NCBI RefSeq assembly: GCF_019263585.2
Contig: NZ_JADQDF010000001.1
Location: 248,001-312,000 of the forward strand
Direction: 5' to 3'
DNA: 64,000 nucleotides
Source of the DNA: Pseudonocardia oceani
Lineage (GTDB): Bacteria > Actinomycetota > Actinomycetes > Mycobacteriales > Pseudonocardiaceae
Shown here one piece after another: positions 44,468 to 53,252 of this stretch. Both the position numbers and the translations under genes were made by a program. The notes below the pieces were generated by a model, which worked only from the letters and a program-made list of their open reading frames with translations, was not told the DNA's origin and did not search any database. How positions within the stretch are numbered: the stretch's first letter is position 1; every line of letters starts with the position of its first letter.

Positions 44468-45646
44468 CTAGAGGCCGATGTGCTTGGCGATGATCTCCTT
44501 CATGATCTCCGTGGTGCCGCCGCCGATGCCGAGGATCCGGGAGTCGCGGTAGTGCATCTCCACCTCGGTCTCGCGCAGGTAGCCCATGCCGCCGTGCAGC
44601 TGCACCGCGGTGTCGACCGCCGACGCGCAGGCCTCGACGGCCTGGTTCTTGGCCATCGAGACCATCCGCACGTCGGTGTCACCGGCGATGATGCGGTCGA
44701 CCGCGACCCGGGTGTAGGTCCGGGCCACGTCGACGGCCGTCGCCATGTCGACGATCTTGTGCCGCACCACCTGCCGGGTGGAGAGCGGCCTGCCGAAGGT
44801 CTCCCGCTGCCTGACCCAGTCCAGGGTGAGGTCGAGGCAGCGCTGTGCGGTGGCGTAGCACTGCACGGCGAGGAACGCCCGCTCCACCTGGAACTGCTGC
44901 ATGATCTGCAGGAAACCGCTGTTCTCCGGGCCGACCAGGTTCGCCGCGGGCACCCGCACCTCGGAGTAGCCGAGCTCGGCGGTGTCCGAGCACAGCCAGC
45001 CCATCTTCTTCAGGGTGCGCGAGACGGTGAAACCCGGCGTGCCGCGCTCGACCACGAGCAGGGAGATGCCCGAGGCCCCGGGCCCGCCCGTACGCACGGC
45101 GGTGGTGACGAAGTCGGCCCGCACCGCGGAGGTGATGTACAGCTTCGCCCCGTTGACGACGTAGTGGTCGCCCTCCCGGCGCGCGGTGGTCCGGATCCCG
45201 GCCACGTCGGACCCGGTGTCGGGCTCGGTGATGCCGAGGCTGCCGATCATCTCTCCGGCGAGGGTGGGTGCGACGTAGCGGCGGATCTGGTCGGGGTCGC
45301 CCGCGGCGACCATGTGCGGGAGCGCGATGTTGTGGGTGAGCAGGCTGGCCAGCACCCCCGACGACCCTCCCGCCTCCAGCACGGCCTCGGTCAGCAGCAC
45401 CAGGTCCCGCAGGTCGCCGCCGCTGCCCCCGACCTCCTCCGGGAACCCGATGCCGAGCAGCCCGACCTCGGCCGCGGCCCGGTGCAGCGACCGCGGCAGC
45501 TCGCCCTCCTCCTCCCACCGGGACAGGTGCGGGGCGATCTCCCGGCGGGTGAACGACAGGGCCAGGTCACGCAGGGCGAGCCGCTCCGGCGTCGTCCACG
45601 GGTCCGGCGGCGCGGCCGAGACGTCGCGCTGGTCCAGCTGGGTCAT
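44468..45646 (-). CDS. Acyl-CoA dehydrogenase
   Basis: A 392-aa FAD dehydrogenase with flavin signature LGITEPDTGSDVAGIRTTA, RETFGRPLSTRQVVRHKIVDMA and QLHGGMGYLRETEVEMHYRDSRILGIGGGTTEIMKEII. The MCAD catalytic-Glu position is Gly (GGGT), indicating the alternative Glu position of branched-chain dehydrogenases. Divergent from the carboxylase beta gene across a region with a perfect 7-bp-arm inverted repeat, so the two are likely co-regulated. Confidence 0.92.
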   Translation of the reverse strand: MTQLDQRDVSAAPPDPWTTPERLALRDLALSFTRREIAPHLSRWEEEGELPRSLHRAAAEVGLLGIGFPEEVGGSGGDLRDLVLLTEAVLEAGGSSGVLASLLTHNIALPHMVAAGDPDQIRRYVAPTLAGEMIGSLGITEPDTGSDVAGIRTTARREGDHYVVNGAKLYITSAVRADFVTTAVRTGGPGASGISLLVVERGTPGFTVSRTLKKMGWLCSDTAELGYSEVRVPAANLVGPENSGFLQIMQQFQVERAFLAVQCYATAQRCLDLTLDWVRQRETFGRPLSTRQVVRHKIVDMATAVDVARTYTRVAVDRIIAGDTDVRMVSMAKNQAVEACASAVDTAVQLHGGMGYLRETEVEMHYRDSRILGIGGGTTEIMKEIIAKHIGL

Positions 45647-45710
45647 GAAGCTCCTCCGGTGTGCCGGCGGGGGTCCGCACCACCGAAAGTGCGCACCCCG
45701 TTGTCGCGGG

Positions 45711-45730
45711 ACGTTAGTAGCCGCTAACGT
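45711..45730. promoter_or_regulatory. ACGTTAG-N6-CTAACGT operator candidate (site 2)
   Basis: A perfect inverted repeat with 7-bp arms and TAGCCG spacer in the 115-bp divergent region between the acyl-CoA dehydrogenase (45646, -) and carboxylase beta (45762, +). It is highly similar to 40269-40288. Same regulator inferred. Confidence 0.7.
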
Positions 45731-45761
45731 AACCGGTCAGGAGATCGACGTCGATGCCGCC

Positions 45762-47375
45762 ATGGAGGAGAAGTTGGTTGACGTGCTGCCCGACCGGGTC
45801 GACACGCAGGCCCCGGACTACATCGGCAACCGCGAAGGACTCACGGCCCAGCTGACCGCGATCTCCGAGCAGCTCGCGCTGGCCAACGGCGGGGGCGGGG
45901 AGAAGTACGTCGCGCGCCACCGCAAGCGGGGGAAGCTGCTAGTCCGCGAGCGGATCGAGCTGCTGCTCGACCCGGACACCGCGTTCCTGGAGCTCTGCCC
46001 GTTCGCCGCGTGGGGCACCAAGTTCCCGGTCGGTGGCAGCGTGGTCGTGGGGATCGGTGTCGTCGAGGGCGTCGAGTCGATGATCATCGGCCACGACCCG
46101 ACGGTCCGGGGCGGGGCGTCGAACCCGTTCACCTTCCGCAAGGTCTTCCGCGGCATGGCGATCGCCCGCGAGAACCGGCTCCCGATCATCAACGTCGTCG
46201 AGTCCGGCGGGGCCGACCTGCCGACCCAGGCCGAGATCTTCGTCCCCGGCGGCCAGCTGTTCCACGACCTGACCCAGCACAGCGCCCTGGGCCTGCCCAC
46301 CCTCGCGCTGGTGTTCGGCAACTCCACCGCGGGCGGCGCCTACATCCCGGGCATGTGCGACTACGTGGTGATGATCCGCAACCGCTCCAAGGTCTTCCTC
46401 GGCGGCCCGCCGCTGGTGAAGATGGCCACCGGCGAGGTGTCCGACGACGAGTCGCTCGGCGGCGGCGACATGCACGCCCGCACCTCGGGCCTGGCCGACT
46501 ATCTCGCCGAGGACGAGCAGGACGCCATCCGCATCGGCCGCCGGATCATGGCCCGGCTGAACTGGCGCAAGCTCGGCCCCGGCCCCACGATGCCCGCCGA
46601 CCCGCCGGTGCTCGACCCCGACCAGCTGCTCGGCATCGCCTCGGTCGACCCGAAGGTCCCCTTCGACCCGCGCGACGTCATCGCCCGGGTGGTCGACGGC
46701 TCGGCGTTCGACGAGTTCAAGCCGCTCTACGGCACCTCGCTGGTCACCGGTTGGGCCTCGATCCACGGCTACCCGGTCGGCATCCTGGCCAACGCCCGGG
46801 GCATCCTGTTCAGCGAGGAGGCGCAGAAGGCCTCCCAGTTCATCCAGCTGGCCAACCAGGTCGACACGCCGCTGATCTTCCTGCAGAACACCACCGGATA
46901 CATGGTCGGCGCCGAGTACGAGCAGGGCGGGATCATCAAGGACGGCGCCAAGATGATCAACGCGGTGTCCAACAGCACCGTTCCGCACCTGACGATCGTC
47001 ATGGGCTCCTCCTACGGCGCGGGCAACTACGGCATGTGCGGGCGGTCCTACTCCCCGCGCTTCCTGTTCGCCTGGCCGAACTCCAAGTCGGCCGTGATGG
47101 GTCCCGCCCAGCTGGCCGGGGTGCTCTCGATCGTGGCCAAGGAGTCGGCGGCCGACCGCGGCCTGCCCTTCGACGAGGACGCCGACGCCCGGATGCGCGC
47201 CGCCGTCGAGGACCAGATCGAACGCGAGTCGGTGGCGCTGGCCAACAGCGGGCGGCTCTACGACGACGGGATCATCGACCCGCGCGACACGCGGACCGTG
47301 CTCGGGCTCTGCCTGTCCGTGGTGCACAACGACGAGGTCCGTGGCCAGCGTGGCTACGGCGTGTTCCGGATGTGA
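45762..47375 (+). CDS. Acyl-CoA carboxylase beta (carboxyltransferase) subunit
   Basis: A 537-aa carboxyltransferase of the methylcrotonyl/geranyl-CoA carboxylase type. Segments such as VESGGADLPTQAEIFVPGG, GNSTAGGAYIPGMCDYVVM, LQNTTGYMVGAEYEQGGIIKDGAKMI and SSYGAGNYGMCGRSYSPRFLFAWP are family hallmarks. It transfers CO2 from biotin to a (possibly 3-methyl-branched 2-enoyl) CoA. ATG 45762 (MEEKLVDVL) is the first start codon in frame after the operator. The stop overlaps the alpha subunit start (TGATG). Confidence 0.93.
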   Translation: MEEKLVDVLPDRVDTQAPDYIGNREGLTAQLTAISEQLALANGGGGEKYVARHRKRGKLLVRERIELLLDPDTAFLELCPFAAWGTKFPVGGSVVVGIGVVEGVESMIIGHDPTVRGGASNPFTFRKVFRGMAIARENRLPIINVVESGGADLPTQAEIFVPGGQLFHDLTQHSALGLPTLALVFGNSTAGGAYIPGMCDYVVMIRNRSKVFLGGPPLVKMATGEVSDDESLGGGDMHARTSGLADYLAEDEQDAIRIGRRIMARLNWRKLGPGPTMPADPPVLDPDQLLGIASVDPKVPFDPRDVIARVVDGSAFDEFKPLYGTSLVTGWASIHGYPVGILANARGILFSEEAQKASQFIQLANQVDTPLIFLQNTTGYMVGAEYEQGGIIKDGAKMINAVSNSTVPHLTIVMGSSYGAGNYGMCGRSYSPRFLFAWPNSKSAVMGPAQLAGVLSIVAKESAADRGLPFDEDADARMRAAVEDQIERESVALANSGRLYDDGIIDPRDTRTVLGLCLSVVHNDEVRGQRGYGVFRM

Positions 47376-49390
47376 TGGCGATGCCCGTGATCAAGAAGTT
47401 GCTGGTCGCCAACCGTGGCGAGATCGCCCGGCGGGTCTTCCGGACCTGCCGCGACCTCGGCATCGCCACCGTCGCGGTGTACTCCGACGCCGATGTCGAC
47501 GCCTGGCACGTCGAGGACGCCGACGAGGCGGTGCGCCTGCCCGGCTCCTCCCCCGCCGAGACCTACCTCCAGGTCGACCGCGTGATCGCGGCCGCGCTGC
47601 GCACCGGCGCGGACGCCGTGCACCCCGGCTACGGCTTCCTGTCCGAGAACGCCGGCTTCGCCCGCGCCTGCGCCGCCGCGGGGCTGGTGTTCGTCGGGCC
47701 GCCGCCGGACGCCATCGACGCGATGGGCTCCAAGCTCACCGCGAAGGCGATGATGGCCGAGGCCGGTGTCCCGGTCCTCCCCGGCGGTGACGCGACCGGG
47801 CTCGACGCCGACGCGCTGCGCAAGCTCGGCGCCGAGGTCGGCTACCCGCTGCTGGTCAAGGCGAGTGCCGGCGGCGGCGGGCGCGGGATGCGGATCGTGG
47901 AGTCGGCCGACACGCTCGAGGAGTCCGTCGCCTCGGCTGCACGGGAAGCCACCTCGGCGTTCGCCGACGGCACCGTGTTCCTGGAGCGCTACGTGCAGCG
48001 CCCCCGGCACGTCGAGATCCAGGTGATGGCCGACATGCACGGCGGCACCGTCGCGTTGTTCGAGCGCGAGTGCTCGGTGCAGCGACGCCACCAGAAGGTG
48101 ATCGAGGAGGCTCCCTCGCCGGTCGTCGGCGAGGACCTGCGGGCCAGGATGGGCGCGGCGGCGGTCGCCGCGGCGCAGGCCGTGGGCTACGTGGGGGCGG
48201 GCACCGTCGAGTTCGTCCTGGACGCGAACGGCGGTGCCGACGACGGCACGTTCGCCTTCCTGGAGATGAACACGCGCCTGCAGGTCGAACACCCGGTCAC
48301 CGAGCTGGTCACCGGGCTGGACCTGGTCCGCCTGCAGCTCCTGGTGGCGATGGGCGAGCCGTTGCCCCCCGAGGTCCTCGAGCCGACGATGACCGGCCAT
48401 GCGGTGGAGGCCCGGCTCTACGCCGAGGACCCGACGGAGGGCTACCTCCCCCGCACCGGCACCCTGCGCACGCTGCGGTTCCCCGAGCTCGCCGGCGTCC
48501 GGGTCGACTCCGGGGTGCGTGACGGGTCGGTGGTCAGCCACCACTACGACCCGATGCTCGCCAAGGTCATCGTCTGGGCCCCCACCCGCGCCGAGGCAGT
48601 CGGCATGCTCTCCGCGGCGCTGGCCGGTGCCCGGATCCACGGCCTGACCACCAACCGCGACCTGCTGGTCCGGGTCCTGCGGCACCCGGAGTTCGCGGGC
48701 CGCGGTACCGACACCGGCTTCCTGGACCGCCACGACGCCACCGAGCTCGGCGGGCCGCTCGTCGACGCCGACAGCGAGCGGCTGCACGCGGTCGCCGCCA
48801 CGCTCGCCGGTGTGGCCGCCCACCGGGCGGCCGCCCGGGTCCAGCCGACCCTGCCGGCGGGGTGGCGCAACAACCCGTCCCAGCTGCAGCGCGTCGGCTG
48901 GACCACGGCCGCCGGTGCCGAGCTGCACGTGGCGTACGCGCTGCACCGCGACGGCGTCGAGGTGGAGGTCGACGGCAAGCCGATCGAGGACGTCGTGGTG
49001 CTCAGCCACGGCCCCGACCGCGTGGTGCTGGAGGCGGCCGGGGTGCGGCGCTCCTACGAGGTCCTCCTCGACGGCGGGACCGCCCACGTCGACAGCAGTG
49101 CGGGATCCAGCACGTTCACCCGGATCCCCCGCTTCGTCGACCCCAGCACGCTCAAGCCGGCCGGTTCGCTGACCGCGCCGATGCCCGGTTCGGTGATCCG
49201 GGTGCACGTGGCGGCCGGGGACGTCGTCACCGCGGGCCAGCCCCTGGTCGTGCTGGAGGCGATGAAGATGGAGCACTCGGTGACCAGCCCGATCGACGGC
49301 GTGGTGGCGGAGCTGCCGGTCGAGGTCGGCCGGCAGGTCGCGACCGGCGACCCGCTGGCCGTGGTCGAGCCCGTCGACGACGAGACGTAG
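47375..49390 (+). CDS. Acyl-CoA carboxylase alpha subunit (biotin carboxylase + BCCP)
   Basis: A 671-aa biotin-dependent subunit. The biotin carboxylase domain shows LLVANRGEIARRVFRTC, ATP-grasp loop KASAGGGGRGMRIV and EMNTRLQVEHPVTE; a linker domain follows, and the C-terminal biotinyl domain carries EAMKMEH with the biotinylated Lys near residue 632. It carboxylates biotin with ATP and bicarbonate for the beta subunit just before it. ATG 47375 is adopted; GTG 47372 and ATG 47381 are alternatives. Confidence 0.95.
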   Translation: MAMPVIKKLLVANRGEIARRVFRTCRDLGIATVAVYSDADVDAWHVEDADEAVRLPGSSPAETYLQVDRVIAAALRTGADAVHPGYGFLSENAGFARACAAAGLVFVGPPPDAIDAMGSKLTAKAMMAEAGVPVLPGGDATGLDADALRKLGAEVGYPLLVKASAGGGGRGMRIVESADTLEESVASAAREATSAFADGTVFLERYVQRPRHVEIQVMADMHGGTVALFERECSVQRRHQKVIEEAPSPVVGEDLRARMGAAAVAAAQAVGYVGAGTVEFVLDANGGADDGTFAFLEMNTRLQVEHPVTELVTGLDLVRLQLLVAMGEPLPPEVLEPTMTGHAVEARLYAEDPTEGYLPRTGTLRTLRFPELAGVRVDSGVRDGSVVSHHYDPMLAKVIVWAPTRAEAVGMLSAALAGARIHGLTTNRDLLVRVLRHPEFAGRGTDTGFLDRHDATELGGPLVDADSERLHAVAATLAGVAAHRAAARVQPTLPAGWRNNPSQLQRVGWTTAAGAELHVAYALHRDGVEVEVDGKPIEDVVVLSHGPDRVVLEAAGVRRSYEVLLDGGTAHVDSSAGSSTFTRIPRFVDPSTLKPAGSLTAPMPGSVIRVHVAAGDVVTAGQPLVVLEAMKMEHSVTSPIDGVVAELPVEVGRQVATGDPLAVVEPVDDET

Positions 49391-49448
49391 TACGGACCAC
49401 ACGATCCGCCGTCCGGCGGCGCGTCACCGTGAGGGTTAGGGAGCGGAC

Positions 49449-50603
49449 ATGGAACTGCACGAGACCGAGGAACGGCGCGACCTGCGCAAGGCCGTCACCG
49501 AGATCGCGAAGGACTTCGGCCACGACTACTACGTGGCCAAGTCCCTGGCCGGTGAGAAGAGCACCGAGCTGTGGAACGCCGTGGGCAAGCAAGGCTTCCT
49601 GGGCGTCAACATCACCGAGGAGTACGGCGGCGGCGGTGGTGGGATCTACGACATGCAGATCGTCGGTGAGGAGCTGGCCGCGGCCGGGTGCCCGCTGCTG
49701 ATGACGGTCGTCTCCCCCACCATCTGCGGGACGATCATCCAGGCCTACGGCAGCGACGAGCTCAAGGCGCGCTGGCTGCCGGGCATCGCGAGCGGCGAGA
49801 TCATCATGTCGTTCGCGATCACGGAGCCGGACGCCGGCTCCAACTCCCACAACATCTCCACCCACGCCAAGAAGGTCGGCGGCGAGTGGGTGCTCAACGG
49901 CACCAAGTACTACATCTCCGGCGTCGACGAGGCCGAGGCCATCCTGGTCGTCACCCGCACCTCCACCGACGACCGCGGCCGCGGCCGGCTCAGCCTGATC
50001 GTGGTGCCCACCGACGCGCCCGGGCTGACGAAGACCGACATCCCGGTCCAGGCCGTCACCCCGGAGAAGCAGTTCACCCTGTTCTTCGACGACGTGCGGG
50101 TGCCTGCGGAGAACCTGATCGGTGAGGAGAACGACGGCCTGCGTCAGGTGTTCATGGGCCTGAACCCGGAGCGCATCATGGGCGCCGCCCTGGGCAACGG
50201 CATCGGCCGCTACGCCCTGGACAAGGCCGCCAACTACGCCAGGGAGCGCAAGGTCTGGGACGTGCCGATCGGCTCGCACCAGGGCGTGTCGCACCCGCTG
50301 GCCCACGCCAAGATCCAGGTCGAGCTGGCCCGGCTGATGACCCAGCGGGCGGCGTCGCTGCACGACGCCGGTGACCCGGGCTCGGGCGAGGCGTCGAACA
50401 TGGCCAAGTACGCCGCGGCCGAGGCCGGCATCCTGGCGCTGGACCAGGCCATCCAGACCCACGGCGGCAACGGCATGGCCACCGAGTACGGGCTGGCCAC
50501 CCTGTGGGGCCCGGCCCGGCTGATGCGCACCGCGCCGATCAGCCGCGAGATGATCCTGAACTACGTGGCCCAGCACAGCCTCAAGCTGCCGCGTTCGTAC
50601 TGA
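49449..50603 (+). CDS. Acyl-CoA dehydrogenase (FadE12-like context)
   Basis: A 384-aa dehydrogenase with FAITEPDAGSNSHNISTHAKK, ERKVWDVPIGSHQGVSHPLAHAKIQ and QTHGGNGMATEYGLATLWGPARLMRTAPISREMI. The C-terminus replaces the usual EGT region by APISREM, a trait of a FadE subgroup found beside carboxylase genes. Located 58 bp after carboxylase alpha with GGGAGCGG before ATG 49449. Likely oxidises a branched intermediate before or after carboxylation. Confidence 0.92.
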   Translation: MELHETEERRDLRKAVTEIAKDFGHDYYVAKSLAGEKSTELWNAVGKQGFLGVNITEEYGGGGGGIYDMQIVGEELAAAGCPLLMTVVSPTICGTIIQAYGSDELKARWLPGIASGEIIMSFAITEPDAGSNSHNISTHAKKVGGEWVLNGTKYYISGVDEAEAILVVTRTSTDDRGRGRLSLIVVPTDAPGLTKTDIPVQAVTPEKQFTLFFDDVRVPAENLIGEENDGLRQVFMGLNPERIMGAALGNGIGRYALDKAANYARERKVWDVPIGSHQGVSHPLAHAKIQVELARLMTQRAASLHDAGDPGSGEASNMAKYAAAEAGILALDQAIQTHGGNGMATEYGLATLWGPARLMRTAPISREMILNYVAQHSLKLPRSY

Positions 50604-50609
50604 CACACC

Positions 50610-50651
50610 GGTCGTCGGCAGGCTGCGCCTCGGCGGAGCCTGCCGACGACC
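50610..50651. terminator. Strong hairpin after acyl-CoA dehydrogenase
   Basis: GGTCGTCGGCAGGCT and its exact complement (15-bp arms) with a 12-nt loop, 7 bp past the stop at 50603. It separates the carboxylase operon from the ligase at 50730, which may thus have its own promoter, or be read through at reduced level. Confidence 0.8.
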
Positions 50652-50729
50652 GTCCGCGGCCGTCGGGGCTCGCGCCGCACACAACCCACTCATCGACGAG
50701 CAGCCGTCGAGCGACGGCGAGGAGCAGGT

Positions 50730-52286
50730 ATGGATCGCGGTATCGGTCACTGGGTCACCCGGCGGGCCTTCCTCCACGGCGAGCGCACCGCGTTCGTGTC
50801 CGGGGACGACCACTACAGCTACGCCGACGTCGACCGGCGCACCGACCAGGTCGCGTCGGCCCTGCGTGACCTGGGCGTCCGCAAGGGGGACCGGGTGGCG
50901 GTCCTGCTGGTCAACTCCGTGGAGTTCATGGAGCTGCTGCTGGGCTGCGCGAAGATCGGCGCGATCACCGTGCCGATCAACGTGCGGCTGGCCGGGCCGG
51001 AGATCGGGTACATCCTGGCCGACTCCGGGGCGGACGTCTTCGCCTTCCACGAGCCGCTCGCGGAGGGGGCCCTGACCGCGCTCGCCGAGCCGGGGGTGCG
51101 GGTGCAGCACCGGATCCGCGTGTGGGGCGCGGCCCGCGAGGACGAGATCGGCTACGACGCGTTCCTCGCCGGCGGGGCTCCCGAGCCCTTCCACGGCGAC
51201 GTCGACGGCGGCGACGTCGCGTTCATCATGTACACCTCGGGCACCACCGGCCGCCCCAAGGGCGCCATGCTCACCCACGACAACCTGCTGTGGAACGCGG
51301 TCAACGTCCTGGGCACCGCCCACGGCCTGCGCGGCAGCGACGTGACCGTGGCGGTCGCCCCGATGTTCCACATCGGCGGGCTCGGGGTGCACACCCTCCC
51401 GCTGCTCTACGTCGGCGGCACCAGCGTCATCCTGCCCTCGTTCGACCCGGTGGGGACGCTCAAGGCGATGGCGGAGAGCCGGGCGACCGTGCAGTTCATG
51501 GTCCCGGCGATGTGGTCGGCGCTCACCCGGGTGCCGGACTTCGACAGCTACGACCTGTCGGCGCTGAAGCTGGCCATGGGCGGCGGGTCGCCGGTGCCGC
51601 TGACGGTCATCGACTTCATGCAGCAGCGCGGCGTGCCCTTCAGCGAGGGTTTCGGGATGACCGAGACCGCGCCGCTGGTGTCGATCCTGGAGACCGAGCA
51701 CGTCACCGCCAAGGCAGGGTCGATCGGGCGCGTGGCCGTGCACGTCGACGCACGGATCGTCGACCCCGACGACCGGGACCTGCCCCCCGACACCGTCGGG
51801 GAGCTGCTCGTGCGCGGGCGCAACGTGTTCACCGGGTACTGGATGAAGCCGGCGGCCACCGCCGAGGCCTTCCGGGGCGGCTGGTTCCACACCGGCGACC
51901 TGGGCCGGATCGACCCCGAGGGCTTCATCACGCTGGTGGACCGCAAGAAGGACATGATCATTTCGGGCGGCGAGAACGTCTACCCGATCGAGGTGGAGCA
52001 GGTGCTGTTCCAGCACCCGGGCGTGCTCGACGCCGCCGTCGTCGGCGGTCCGGACGAGAAGTGGGGCGAGCGGGTCGTCGCCGTCGTGGTGGCCGACCCC
52101 GCGGCCGGTGCGGAGCCCGCGGCCGAGGACCTGATCGCCTGGTGCCGTGACCGGCTGGCGCACTTCAAGTGCCCGCGCGAGGTGCACCTGGTGGCGGAGC
52201 TGCCCCGCAACGCCACCGGCAAGCTGCTCAAGACCGAACTGCGCAAGCGGTTCACCGGGGTCGAGGGAGGGGTCGTCCAGCGCTGA
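50730..52286 (+). CDS. AMP-forming acyl-CoA ligase
   Basis: A 518-aa ANL ligase: FIMYTSGTTGRPKGAMLTH (~residue 165), EGFGMTETAPLVS (~305), FHTGDLGRIDPEGFITLVDRKKDMI and LPRNATGKLLKTELRKRF. Strong similarity in style to fatty-acid/branched-acid CoA ligases. ATG 50730 follows GAGGAGCAGGT. It probably supplies the acyl-CoA for the dehydrogenase and carboxylase encoded just upstream. Confidence 0.92.
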   Translation: MDRGIGHWVTRRAFLHGERTAFVSGDDHYSYADVDRRTDQVASALRDLGVRKGDRVAVLLVNSVEFMELLLGCAKIGAITVPINVRLAGPEIGYILADSGADVFAFHEPLAEGALTALAEPGVRVQHRIRVWGAAREDEIGYDAFLAGGAPEPFHGDVDGGDVAFIMYTSGTTGRPKGAMLTHDNLLWNAVNVLGTAHGLRGSDVTVAVAPMFHIGGLGVHTLPLLYVGGTSVILPSFDPVGTLKAMAESRATVQFMVPAMWSALTRVPDFDSYDLSALKLAMGGGSPVPLTVIDFMQQRGVPFSEGFGMTETAPLVSILETEHVTAKAGSIGRVAVHVDARIVDPDDRDLPPDTVGELLVRGRNVFTGYWMKPAATAEAFRGGWFHTGDLGRIDPEGFITLVDRKKDMIISGGENVYPIEVEQVLFQHPGVLDAAVVGGPDEKWGERVVAVVVADPAAGAEPAAEDLIAWCRDRLAHFKCPREVHLVAELPRNATGKLLKTELRKRFTGVEGGVVQR

Positions 52287-52332
52287 CGGCGACGGCGCAG
52301 GCGGGCGCCGGCGCGGGCGGGTGCCGGGCCAC

Positions 52333-52364
52333 GGGGCGGCGGGACCTCGGTCCGCGCCCGCCCC
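52333..52364. terminator. Hairpin between convergent ligase and transglutaminase-like gene
   Basis: GGGGCGG pairs with CCGCCCC over an inner GGACC-TC-GGTCC stem, in the 94-bp convergent gap. Imperfect but GC-rich and well placed. Confidence 0.4.
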
Positions 52365-52380
52365 CCGATCCGGACGACGC

Positions 52381-53046
52381 TCAGCCGGTCGCCGCGGTGA
52401 ACTCGTCGGCGCCCTGGGGCGCGTCGGTGTCGAGCAGGGCGTCGCCGTACACCTGCTGCAGCGTCGTGAGCATCTCCTCGAGCGGCAGGTCGGTGTAGAC
52501 GCCGCGGTCGTGCACGTACTCCATGTACGCACCGCCGTCGGCGGTGTACTCGTGCAGCAGGGCGTCCGACCGGCCGTCGAACGCCATCGGCTGCACCCCG
52601 AACCGTGCGCACAGCTCCGCGTTGAAGGCCGGTGTGGCCTTCGACCACCGACCCTCCAGGAACAGGTCGGTGTAGCCGTGGAACACGAACAGGTCGATCC
52701 CGTTCATCTTCTTCTTGAGGCGCTCGGACTGCAGGTGGTTGCGGACGTCGGCGAACCCGAGGCGCGCGGGGATACCGGCCGCCCGCGCCGCCGCGGCGAG
52801 CAGGACCGCCTTCGGCACGCACCAGGAACGCCCTGACTCCAGGACCGAGCTGGCCCGGTAGCTCTCCGGGTCGGTGCTCGTGGCGAACGGGTCGTACCAG
52901 ATCCGGTCGCGGACCACCTCGAACAGCAGGACCGCCCGCGCCACGGGGTCGGTCTCGCCGCCGACCACCTCGGCGGCGAAGGCGCGCACCGCGGCCGAGT
53001 CGGAGTCGACGAACCGTCCGGGGGCGAGGTACTCATCAGTGTTCAC
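52381..53046 (-). CDS. Transglutaminase-like cysteine peptidase-fold protein
   Basis: A 221-aa cytoplasmic protein of the transglutaminase-like superfamily. SGRSWCVPKAVLLAAAARAAGIPARLGFAD places the Cys at ~76, and FHGYTDLFLEGRWSKATPAFN supplies the His (~123) and the third-residue region. No signal peptide. Such proteins hydrolyse or form amide/thioester bonds; substrates of this bacterial type are mostly unknown. It is divergent from a TetR gene across a CTACT-GAAG-AGTAG repeat and is an outlier among catabolic genes. Confidence 0.82.
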   Translation of the reverse strand: MNTDEYLAPGRFVDSDSAAVRAFAAEVVGGETDPVARAVLLFEVVRDRIWYDPFATSTDPESYRASSVLESGRSWCVPKAVLLAAAARAAGIPARLGFADVRNHLQSERLKKKMNGIDLFVFHGYTDLFLEGRWSKATPAFNAELCARFGVQPMAFDGRSDALLHEYTADGGAYMEYVHDRGVYTDLPLEEMLTTLQQVYGDALLDTDAPQGADEFTAATG

Positions 53047-53060
53047 CTACTGAAGAGTAG
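53047..53060. promoter_or_regulatory. CTACT-GAAG-AGTAG inverted repeat at transglutaminase-like start
   Basis: 5-bp inverted arms with a 4-bp spacer, immediately upstream of ATG 53046 (-), within the 206-bp divergent region to the TetR gene at 53253. Candidate operator for that TetR. A TATAGGAT -10-like box lies at 53192-53199 for the rightward gene. Confidence 0.4.
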
Positions 53061-53252
53061 TGACCGGGAGCGCGACGCGTGCCGCGCCGGGACACGGATC
53101 ACGCCGGTCGACCGGGTGCGGTCCCCATCGCGCCCGCGTGGGCCACCGGGTCGATGGGCCCGCGGTCGTCGCTGCGGGATCCGACCGCGCCTATAGGATG
53201 GCCCCGTTCGCGCGCACGAGGACGACCGACGGTATGCCGGGGAGGTGACGAG

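Noticed and set aside
49227..52532. Another 1101-codon minus-strand frame
   Set aside because: Antisense to the carboxylase alpha end, an acyl-CoA dehydrogenase and a ligase; composition is that of a shadow frame.
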